A stretch of DNA of 64,000 nucleotides, taken from NCBI GenBank assembly GCA_033032865.1, contig JAWHQI010000202.1, forward strand, positions 1,488,001 to 1,552,000. Reading direction: 5' to 3'. This document shows, in pieces, positions 1 to 8,020 of the stretch. Each line of letters begins with the position of its first letter. Positions within the stretch are counted from its first letter, which is position 1. The notes under the pieces were generated by a model. That model ran no database searches. It worked only from the letters and a program-made list of their open reading frames with translations, and had not been told where the DNA came from. The position numbers and the translations under genes are program-made. This DNA comes from Dactylorhiza incarnata (taxonomy: Eukaryota; Streptophyta; Magnoliopsida; Asparagales; Orchidaceae).

Positions 1-1108
1 CCGCTGAGGTCGTCGCCTATGGTCTCGCCTCAGGGTGGAGGTCGCTCAGGGCGAGTTCTCCACAGCTCCTCGCTGGAGAAGAGGTCGATGAGCGGGCAAC
101 ATGATCTATTGGCGAGCATCGTGCCTCCGCCTCCTCCGCCTCTTCAGTCCATGGGAACGGCGAGTAGTTCGCAGCTGCCCGCAGGTGGGCTTCCGCCACC
201 TCCTCCGTTCCCTCCTTCCGCTACTCCTCAGGGCGATCAGCGCCCTTCGACCTCTACTGCACCTTCGACTCATCAGGGCGAGTCCTCGCGCCGTGGTGGG
301 ACTGGGGGCTCCTCGGGCTTTTTTCCTGCAAGGGGAGGAGGACGACCAGTCGATAATCGCGGTCGGGGGAACGCGCCTCCCAGCCGGGATCCGGCAATTG
401 GTGGCTCTTCGCGGCGAGGCGACCATCATCGCAGCGCATCTCCTCGCCGGGCAAGGGTCTCTCCTCGCCGTCATTCTCGCAGTCCTCGGCCAGGTTTTTA
501 GTCGCCGTCTTCAATAGTCGCCATTGTCTTTACTTCGCTGTTTTCGTCATCTAAGTTCAAACACTCAAACCTTTTTCGCAACTCGCGCTCATACTCCCAT
601 AGGAGCTTTGATCGACGCGGTCGGGCTTCCTTCTCGCGAGTACCAGGAGAGGGCTACTCGCGCGATCCTGGAGCTGGAGTCCAAGCTAGAGCGCTTGGCG
701 ATCTGTGAGCCTCATCGCCGCCTATCCGAGGTTGAATCGCGAGTTGAGCGCCTGGCGAGCACTGGCGCTCATCGTCGTTTGACCGAGCTGGAGGTGCGAG
801 TATCACGGCTGGAGGAGTTCGATACTCGCCTGGCTGGTGCAGAATCTCGCCTTCATACTGTCAGCGATCTGGAGCGTAGAGTTGCGAGGATCGAGCATCG
901 CCAGCAGCTGCATCATGACGAGTTGGTGGGGATGCGCGCGAGCATGGGCTCGGTCGGTCGGCTGGCGAGGATCGAAGACCAGCTGCGGCAGGGTGAGGAC
1001 GCGATGTCTCTGGCCTTTGAGCACTTCAAGCGTGCTCGCAGCATGGGCTTCGTTGGGCGACATCCTCAGCCTCCGGATTTTCAGGCGAATCTTCAGGCGC
1101 CTCCCTAG
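1..1108 (+). CDS. Antisense accessory gene of the Tat-type retrotransposon, 3' part (cut by the window edge)
   Basis: The reading frame is open from base 1 and has two exons. Exon 1 runs to 493 and exon 2 from 603 to the stop at 1108. The intron 494-602 has GT...AG ends (acceptor ctcccatag) and restores frame exactly (phase 1). The protein starts with a Pro-rich stretch (PPPPPPLQ, PPPPPFPP), continues with a Gly/Ser/Arg-rich stretch (GGSSRRGDHH, SASPRR), and ends in a long predicted coiled coil of repeated heptads such as RRLSEVESRVERL and RRLTELEVRVSRL. I see no catalytic motif. It lies antisense to gag-pol of the same element, which is where extra ORFs are known in Tat-lineage elements. The function is unknown; the coiled coil suggests oligomerisation. 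It could be the tail of a gene of the same class as the next one. Confidence 0.55.
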
Positions 1109-1488
1109 ATGTTGTCCTTTTTTACTCCTCTTCTTTCTGTGCTAAGTCGCCCTTGGCGAGCATTCCTGTAACTCTGAACTATTTCTCTATTGGTGTAATA
1201 TTTTTCGGCGAGTATTAGAAAACTCGCCTTTTATTACTTGCTCTGCTTTCTTCTTCTGTGATGGATTTTTGTCAAAATTTTCTATCTTCTTTAACTTTGG
1301 TGAGTATTGTCCGCCCGTCGCCTATGCATGGCGAGCTTCGTTCATGTTTCTTTCTTGCAGGTCTTCTCGCCTTGGAGGTCGACTTCCTGCTGACGCGCGT
1401 TGTTGAGCTGGCGACTTCAACTTAATACTCGCCACCCCCTTATTCCTGATCGCGCCGTCATGCTCGATAAGCCAAGTTATCCGACCAC
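1109..1488 (+). other. Spacer between the two antisense genes
   Basis: There is no coding signal. T-rich stretches after the stop could hold the 3' end of the first transcript. The segment carries several copies of the element's recurrent GGCGAGTAT/ATACTCGCC word (near 1207 and 1425). Confidence 0.4.
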
Positions 1489-1496
1489 TATAAATA
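1489..1496 (+). promoter_or_regulatory. TATA box of the antisense accessory gene
   Basis: TATAAATA at 1489-1496, followed by a G-rich start region, lies 124 bp before the ATG at 1620 in unstructured T/C-rich leader DNA. This is normal plant core-promoter spacing and suggests that the antisense gene has its own Pol II promoter rather than depending on LTR transcription. Confidence 0.6.
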
Positions 1497-1619
1497 GGGG
1501 GGGTGGGTGAGTCTTAATTATGCTTTGGCGATTTTCTAACTCTCGCGCGAGTATCTTCTGTCTTCTCTTCTCTTCTTGTCTTCTTTGATACTCGCCTCTC
1601 TTTCCTCCTTTCCTCCAAG

Positions 1620-3579
1620 ATGACCAACGAGGCGACCATCCGGCGTGCCAATCACGCCAGGAACTTTACGGCGACCACCTTCAAGAAGTCTGTCACGACT
1701 GAGAAGGATTTGGAGGTCATCAAGGCGAAGTACCTCCCGCCAGGGTTTGTCGCTAGGCTTCCTCGCCAAGGCGAGCGACTAAACACCTTCTTGACCAATG
1801 AGCGGGTATTCCCTACTCGCCATTTCGAGGTGGGCTTGCGACTACCACTGTGGACGGAGTTCTCCCAGATACTCCGTTACTTTGGGATAGTCCCTGCCCA
1901 GATCAACCCCAATGGGGTGGCGATGATTGTGGGATATCTGTGCTACCTGCGCGACCAGGGAATAGCCTTCGACCTGTCGGTCTTTAGGCGAGTATTCCAC
2001 TTTATGGCGACTGGCGAGGGCGTCGTCTTCCTCTGCAGCCACGTATGCACACTGGTCGGCACGGCGAAGAAGAACCACCGCTGGGGAGAGCGATTAGTCG
2101 TCATCGCTGGCGACTTCCAAGCGATCCCCGAAAGGTCCTTCCAGCCGCCGGAGAGCGTCTTCGGGGTTTCCTTCCTGAACGAGGGTGGCGAGAAACTGCT
2201 CGAATCCTTCAAGAATCGCCGCCTTGATGTGGTGTTCTGGAGGAGGCGAGTGGATGAACTCGCTGAGGTTTTCGCAGGCGAAGGTAATCTACTGCGCGAG
2301 TATTCGCAATACTCGCTCTTCGTCTTCAACTTTGGCGACTAACCGGAATTATCACTCCTCTTGTTGCAGCAGTCCAGGTTATGTCGCGTGAGCTTCTTCC
2401 CGTGGTGGTGAAGGCGACGGCTTCCACACAGTGAGGTGCGGGGACCTCTGCTCGCGGGGATGGGGTCTACTCGCCCATAGACTTGTCGCCAGGAGGCGAT
2501 GAGCCTTTGATCGTCGGCGAAGGATCTGGGCCTTCGAAGAAGCGGAAGGAGAGGGGCGAGCCCTCCGAGCCCTCGAGGAAGAAGAAGGAGGTCGCTCACC
2601 GGGACCTTGGCAAGAAGGCGGACCCTTCTGAGGCCGGCGAGCCCTATACCCACCCTAATTTCAACTTAGGTGTTCGTGGTGAGGACGCCTATGGTCGCCG
2701 CTTAGTCGCCTGGTCGGAGGGCGACCATGTGGTGTCTCTGAGCTCCAACCTTCCGCCCTGGTCAGAGGACTGGGAGGATCAGGGCGAGGCCTTTGATGTG
2801 CTTCATGCCATCTATGGTCGTGAGGACGCTGAGAGGCTGCGAGAGGAGCCTTCCGAGTACCTGGCGCACCAGACCTCGCGATCTCTGCTGCGGTCCGCCG
2901 AGCTAGCGCACATGACGGCGAGGAGGTTGCTGGAGTATGAGGAGGTGATCCAGGTCAGCACAAAGAAAATGATCTCCATGGGGCTCAAGGCGAAGGAGCA
3001 TGAGGTACTCGCTTCTCTATGATACTCGCCTCCGGGATAGTCGCCACTTTGCTGAATAACTTGCTGACTTTGTGTGTCTTCTTGTTTTTGCAAGTCGCTG
3101 AGGTGGAGATGGCGACAAAGGTGTCCCAGCTGGAGAAGGAGCTGGATGACACTCGGCTGGCCTTGGAGGCCGCCCAAGTTCGCATCGCTGAGCTGGAAAC
3201 TCGGCCTGCCGAGCAACAGCCAGCGGTGGCGGGCCCCTCTAGGGTCGGCAAGCAGATCCGGATGCATGGCGATGATATGCCACGCGTTCGCCGAGAGATC
3301 GCGCGAGCTACTGGGACCGTCATCCTGAGCCAGCTGAAGGCGGACGATCTTCTGAAGCCGGCGGCGATGGAGCTGACCGTGGAGGACATTATCTCGGCGC
3401 TGCTCGCCGAGGAGTCCACCTCCCCCTTGCGAGCATCCTCACCGCCGTCCAGTGGTGCTGCGGATGATGATTCCGTGGACGAGGATGACGATGATGATGA
3501 CGATGATGTTGATGACGATGGTGGCGACGATGGTGGCGACGAGCCAGATGCAGATATTGATGGCAAGAATGTCGCCTAG
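1620..3579 (+). CDS. Antisense accessory ORF with 'putative gypsy-type transposon' (Transposase_28-like) domain
   Basis: A three-exon model fits: 1620-2283, 2436-3004 and 3103-3579, with introns beginning GTAATC and GTACTC. It gives about 569 residues in one frame and steps over the TGA at 2432. The acceptors (GTGAG, CTGAG) are weak; the alternatives TTGTTGCAG at 2369 and TTTGCAAG at 3094 look better but break frame. Residues about 70-190 resemble the PF04195-type domain (PLWTEFSQILRYFGI, AQINPNGVAMIVGYL, then FDLSVFRRVFHF). The middle part is Lys/Glu-rich, a coiled coil follows (VAEVEMATKVSQLEKELDD), and the tail is almost pure Asp. Genes of this class are known as extra ORFs in antisense between pol and the 3' LTR of plant Tat elements. 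Their role is unknown; the name transposase is historical. Confidence 0.65.
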
Positions 3580-5152
3580 TCGCCTGGGCACCCTTTTTTT
3601 GCTCGCCCGGCGACCTTTTGTAAACACCTTGAAGATTCTTTTGTAATTTACATCAAATATTTATATATGAAAAAGTCAAAGCTTTTGCTCGTCTGTTTCC
3701 TTGGTGTTTGCTTTATTTTTTGAATGCCGCTTAGGCTCCTAGGCTCGGGGCGAGGTTGAGTGTTCGCTAGGCTCTTAGGATCGAGGCGAGAGTGGGTGCT
3801 TCTTCATACTCGCCACTGTATACTCGCACCTGTATACTCGTCTCTGTATGCTCGCACAGCCATACTCGCCTTCTTCAATGTTTCCCTTGGTGGAGTCGAG
3901 TCGGGGGGGGGGGGGGGGGGGGGCACTTGGAGGATCCCGAGGGACACATGCTCAACTCAAGGCCTCGCTGTACCTGGTGAAGAGCCCATTAAAATTATTT
4001 AAGGGAGTTTGTTTTATGAGAGAGGGGGTAGGGAACGGCAATCGGGGAGGTCCGGAGGGACACCTCATCCCAAAGCCTTCATCCTACTTGGATACCAGAT
4101 GTCGACGAAGAATGACGTCAAGTAGGGAACGACAGTCGGGGGGGGGCCCAAGGGGACACACCCTCCCGAGGTCTCCATCCTACTTGGATGCCGGAATGTT
4201 TCCATTCTTTGGCCGGTCGAATCGATCGCTCCCCTTCTCAAGTTGGAGTATCGGCTTCCAGACTTTCCCCTAGTAATCTCTCTAGTCGGACGAGAAGTGC
4301 GGTCGGTGGGAACTGCGGCCAACTTGCGAGGGGGGAGCTGATCTCGGCCGTCATTGCAGAGGCTTGGTCTTAAGGGAACGCACACCCGAGGCACTGTCTC
4401 ATCATCCGTTCTGAGTTTTCATGAGGGTTGAGCCGGAGGCTCGTGTTCCAACTTGCGACGGTGAATGTTGATGTAGGACGACGTCAAGCAGGGAGTGGCA
4501 GTCGGGGAGGTCCAAAGGGACATACCATCCCGAGGCCTCCATCCCACTTGGATGCTGGATGTGGATCGGACCTGCTTCCTGTTGCTCAATGAGTTTAGCA
4601 GGGAGTTAAGCACACTTCAGGCATACTAACTCATATGATCTGACACCATAATTTAGAAAACGAAATGGTTTGCTGCGAGCTTTTTAGCTCTCGTGGGTGC
4701 ATGACACCTTTCTTCAAGGGTTCCCAGAGCTAGTGAAGTCGATCTTCTCTTCGCCGAATCGGAAGGTCGGCGTCCAGACTTCTTCCTGGTAATCTCTACA
4801 GTCGGACGAGAAGTGCGGTCGGTGGGAACCGCGACCAACGTGCAAGGGGGGAGCTGATCTCGGCCGTCATTGCAGAGGCTTGGTCTTAAGGGAACGCACA
4901 CCCGAGGCACTGTCCCATCATCCGTTCTGAGTTTTTACGAGGGTTAAGTCGGAGGCTCATTTCCCAACCTAGCGTGGAGATTGACTTCACCTGACTTCCT
5001 TATTTTTTTTTTAAAAAACTGGGTTGATGCGAAGGAAGCTGCCTCGTCCCATGTTTCAGGGAGATGTAGATTTTATTCAAAGAAATGAATTTACAAGGAT
5101 GGGATATATACATTCCCCCTTAGGGGTAAAACCTTTTCAGGTCATCACCGCT
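3580..5152. repeat. Repeat-rich tail between pol and the antisense gene
   Basis: This noncoding stretch is built of degenerate repeats. One unit of roughly 75-100 bp (gtcggggaggtcc, gggacac, then cctccatcctacttggatg) recurs near 3925-3980, 4031-4125, 4126-4196 and 4460-4567. A longer block of about 220 bp at 4222-4445 (key words gaagtgcggtcggtggga and ggcttggtcttaaggg) returns at 4739-4957. A 21-bp G run lies at 3903-3923. Tandem repeats in the 3' untranslated region are a known habit of Tat-lineage elements. Confidence 0.6.
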
Positions 5153-6631
5153 CTAGGTGCTCCCTAGCAGCTCGCCTTCCTGGTTCTGCAAGCGGTATCC
5201 TCCTGTCAGGAGTGCTTCCTGGATGATGAAAGGTCCTTCCCGGTTCGGGTTGAGCTTCCCGGCGGCTGCTAATCTTCCTGCTGCGTCCACTTTCTTCAGG
5301 ACCAGGTCACCTGCTTGGAAGTGTTTGAGGCGGACATTTTTGTCAAAATGTTTCGCCATTCGGCGCTTGATCTCCTCTTGCCTGGCCGAAGCTAGATCTC
5401 GGAGTTCCTCGATGTAGTCGAGAGATAGCTTTTGAACCTCTTCATTCTCTAGTCGCCATTCTTCGCTTCCGTCTTCCGCAGCTACCACCCTTGGGCTTCT
5501 GACTTCAAACTCTACTGGAATGAGAGCTTCCGACCCGTGAGAGAGCTTGAACGGCGTTTCCCCTGTGGCTGAGCTAGGAGTGGTTCTCAGAGCCCACAGG
5601 ACCGAGGGGAGCTGGTCCGCCCAGTTACCTTTTAGGTTCTCCACCTTCTTCTTCAGTAGGTTGATGATGGCGGCCTCCACCTGGCCATTGCTCCTTGGGT
5701 GATGTACGGAGGCGAACCGAAGGTCGGTTCCTCGCTGCCTGCAAAAGTCCTCCAGTTCCAAGCTGGCGAACTGGGGACCATTGTTGGTGATGATGGCGAG
5801 AGGGATCCCGAATCTGCAGACGATCTCTCCCCAGATGAAGTTCTTCACGACTTGAGAGGTGGTCTTGGCTAAAGCTTTGGCCTCGATCCACTTGGAGAAG
5901 TAGTCGATCATGACGAGAACAAACTTCCTCTGGCCACTTGCTTGAGGGAAGGGGCCGATCAAGTCCATTCCCCAGATGGCAAACGGCCATGGGGCGGTAA
6001 TCGATCGGAGCAGCTGGGCTGGCTGCAACTGAAGGGGGGCGAAGAGCTGGCACTTCTTTGAGAAGATCTCCGCATCCTTCCGGATAGTAGGCCAGAAGTA
6101 ACCATGCCTTAAGACCCTCTGCTCCAAAGTGCGAGTCCCAGAATGACTTCCACACTCTCCCGAGTGGATCTCTTCCAACACTCGGGGTACTTCGTCTTCA
6201 GAAACACATCTGGCCAGGGGGCCCGAGATGGTCTTGCGGTACAGCTCCCCATCTTGCAGGAGGTAGTATGCCGCCTTGTACCGAAATCTTCTTGTATCCC
6301 CTTCTTCCGCTGGGAGCTGGCCGCTGGCCAGGAATGCCACAAAGGGATCCATCCACGAGGGGCGTTGCTCGATCTCCATCATCTCTCCCTCTTCAATGGA
6401 CGGGTGGAAGAGCTCGGTGATAGTTCCTCCAGCCCTCGGCCCATACTTGGCTAAGCGATCCGCTGCCGAGTTCTCCTCTCTTGGCACATGCTCGACGAAG
6501 AAGGATTGGAAGCCTCCAATCAGCCCTTTTACTTTTACCAAGTATTTCTGCAAGATGGTGTCGCGCACCTCGAACTCGCCTCGAATCTGCGACGCGACCA
6601 CCATTGAATCCGTGAAAGCCCGGAAATCACG
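5153..6631 (-). pseudogene. Ty3/gypsy (Tat) pol, 3' part: end of second RNase H, integrase
   Basis: This continues the gag-pol frame on the far side of the 5S-derived insertion. Reading leftwards it has the end of the plant-type second RNase H (FTDSMVVASQI, VPREENSAADRLAKYG), the integrase zinc-binding region (IHSGECGSHSGT, HGYFWPTIRKDA, SKKCQLFA), and the integrase core (WGMDLIGPFP, IDYFSKWIEA, IITNNGPQF, HHPRSNGQVEAAI). Two changes should disable it. The second catalytic Asp (normally TDNG) is Asn in TNNG, and the first Cys of the CxxC pair is Ser. There is no stop before the end at 5153. With the split RNase H, the copy cannot make an intact polyprotein. Confidence 0.85.
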
Positions 6632-6904
6632 TATAACAGTCCTGGCCCAAGCCCATCCCCGGGTCACTGACCCCCAGGAACTGCCGGCACCGATGGCCCA
6701 GGCCCATCCTGGGAGCGGCCTGACCAGTCAACACTGGCCCCGTCCTAGGACACTACCGCCATCAGTTCAGCCTGACCACAATTGGTCAACAACAAGCCTG
6801 CAGGCCGTACACCCCAACCCCTCTCTGGCCTGCCACAGGGCACAGTGGGTTGTTGGAGGGGGTCACGAACCCATGCCCTCCCTTTGATGAGAATTGAGCC
6901 AGTT

Positions 6905-6982
6905 AAGCGGTAGCGCGTGGACTTCCCAGGAGGTCACCCATCCCGTGACTACTCCAGCCCGAGCATGCTTAACTACGGAGTT
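6905..6982 (-). ncRNA. 5S rRNA-derived Pol III promoter domain 1
   Basis: On the minus strand this matches plant 5S rRNA from about position 40 to the 3' end: AACTCCGTAGTTAAGC (A box region), then GGGATGGGTGACCTCCTGGG (C box region) and AAGTCC. The 5S 5' third is missing, so it is not a ribosomal gene. It points towards the left end of the element. Confidence 0.7.
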
Positions 6983-7025
6983 CTTTCACTTCTCATGCAG
7001 CTCAGTTGGTGATGAGAAGTGAAAG

Positions 7026-7102
7026 AACTCCGTAGTTAAGCGTGCTCGGGCTGGAGTAGTCACGGGATGGGTGACCTCCTAGGAAGTCCACGCGCTACCG
7101 CT
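7026..7102 (+). ncRNA. 5S rRNA-derived Pol III promoter domain 2
   Basis: AACTCCGTAGTTAAGCGTGC is followed by GGGATGGGTGACCTCCTAGG and AAGTCC. It is the mirror copy of domain 1, separated from it by a 43-bp centre (6983-7025). From here rightwards the first run of four or more T on the plus strand is at 7388-7392, so a Pol III transcript would be about 360-380 nt. Confidence 0.7.
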
Positions 7103-7376
7103 TAACTGGCTCAATTCTCATCAAAGGGAGGGCGTGGGTTCGTGACCCCCCTCCAACAACCCACTGTGCCCTGTGGCAGGCCAGAGAGGGGTTGGGGTGT
7201 ACGGCCTGCAGGCTTGTTGTTGACCAGTTGTGGTCAGGCTGAACCGATGGCGCCAGTGTCCTAGGACGGGGCCAGTGTTGACTGGTCAGGCCCCTCCCAG
7301 GATGGGCCTGGGCCATCGGTGCCGGCAGTTCCTGGGGGTCAGTGACCCAGGGATGGGCTTGGGCCAGGACTGTTAT

Positions 7377-7392
7377 AAAAAGTGCACTTTTT
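7377..7392. terminator. Bidirectional Pol III terminator palindrome
   Basis: AAAAAGTGCACTTTTT is a perfect 16-bp palindrome at the tail-to-tail junction of the two large fold-backs. It offers T5 to transcripts coming from the left (domain 2) and, on the other strand, T5 to transcripts coming from the right (domain 3). I saw no TTTT between domain 2 and this site. Termination is inferred from known Pol III rules. Confidence 0.55.
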
Positions 7393-7620
7393 GTAGCAGT
7401 ACTGGCCAGGACCGTCAACACATGACCTACAAGCCCAGTACTGCCGGCACCGATGGCCCAGGACCGTCAACAGACCTACTGGCACCGCCGGTTCAGCCTC
7501 ACCCCAACGGGTTAACCACAAGCCTGCAGGCCGTGCACCCCAACCCCTCTCTGGCCCACCACAGGGCCCAGCGGGTTGTTGGAGACATACAGTCTCCCTT
7601 CGGTGAGAAGTGAGCCAGTT

Positions 7621-7690
7621 AAGCGGCGGCATGTGGACTTCCCAGGAGGTCACCCATCCCGTGACTACTCCAGCCCGAGCACGCTTAACT
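7621..7690 (-). ncRNA. 5S rRNA-derived Pol III promoter domain 3 (5' shortened)
   Basis: Minus-strand match to the 5S A box to C box region. About 20 bp at the 5' side (the CTCCG part and the GAGAAGTGAAAG leader) are missing relative to domain 4, so the palindrome centre here is asymmetric. It faces the central terminator palindrome. Confidence 0.65.
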
Positions 7691-7708
7691 GGTGATGAGA
7701 AGTGAAAG

Positions 7709-7785
7709 TATTCCGTAGTTAAGCGTGCTCGGGCTGGAGTAGTCACGGGATGGGTGACCTCCTGGGAAGTCCACGTGCCGCCGCT
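7709..7785 (+). ncRNA. 5S rRNA-derived Pol III promoter domain 4
   Basis: TATTCCGTAGTTAAGCGTGC is followed by GGGATGGGTGACCTCCTGGG. It points to the right end of the element. The element itself holds no T4 run before its right end, so a transcript would read into the gypsy sequence. Confidence 0.65.
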
Positions 7786-8020
7786 TAACTGGCTCACTTC
7801 TCACCGAAGGGAGACTGTATGTCTCCAACAACCCGCTGGGCCCTGTGGTGGGCCAGAGAGGGGTTGGGGTGCACGGCCTGCAGGCTTGTGGTTAACCGGT
7901 TGGGGTGAAGCTGAACCGGCGGTGCCAGTAGGTCTGTTAACGGTCCTAGGCCGTCGGTGTCGGCAGTACTGGGCTTGTAGGTCATGTGTTGACGGTCCTG
8001 GCCAGTACTGTTACATCACG

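Larger units (their letters stand above)
6632..8015. mobile_element. Palindromic 5S-rRNA-derived element (Cassandra-like), double fold-back
   Basis: A 1384-bp insertion inside the RNase H codons of the gypsy element is flanked by TCACG at 6627-6631 and 8016-8020; removing it with one repeat restores an uninterrupted frame. The ends are inverted: TATAACAG at the left and CTGTTACA at the right, which is TG...CA with one change. Inside are two large palindromes, 6632-7377 (centre about 7003) and 7392-8015 (centre about 7696). They are joined by a third symmetric point, the 16-bp palindrome at 7377-7392. Each arm carries a 5S rRNA-like stretch, so four domains alternate minus, plus, minus, plus. 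The 5-bp duplication, TG...CA ends and 5S content recall Cassandra TRIMs, whose LTRs contain 5S sequence. I cannot fit the inverted architecture to a normal LTR pair. Confidence 0.75.

Noticed and set aside
6905..7785. Functional 5S rRNA genes
   Set aside because: The first third of 5S rRNA is absent from every copy and the copies are inverted within an insertion with target duplications; they are derived promoter domains.
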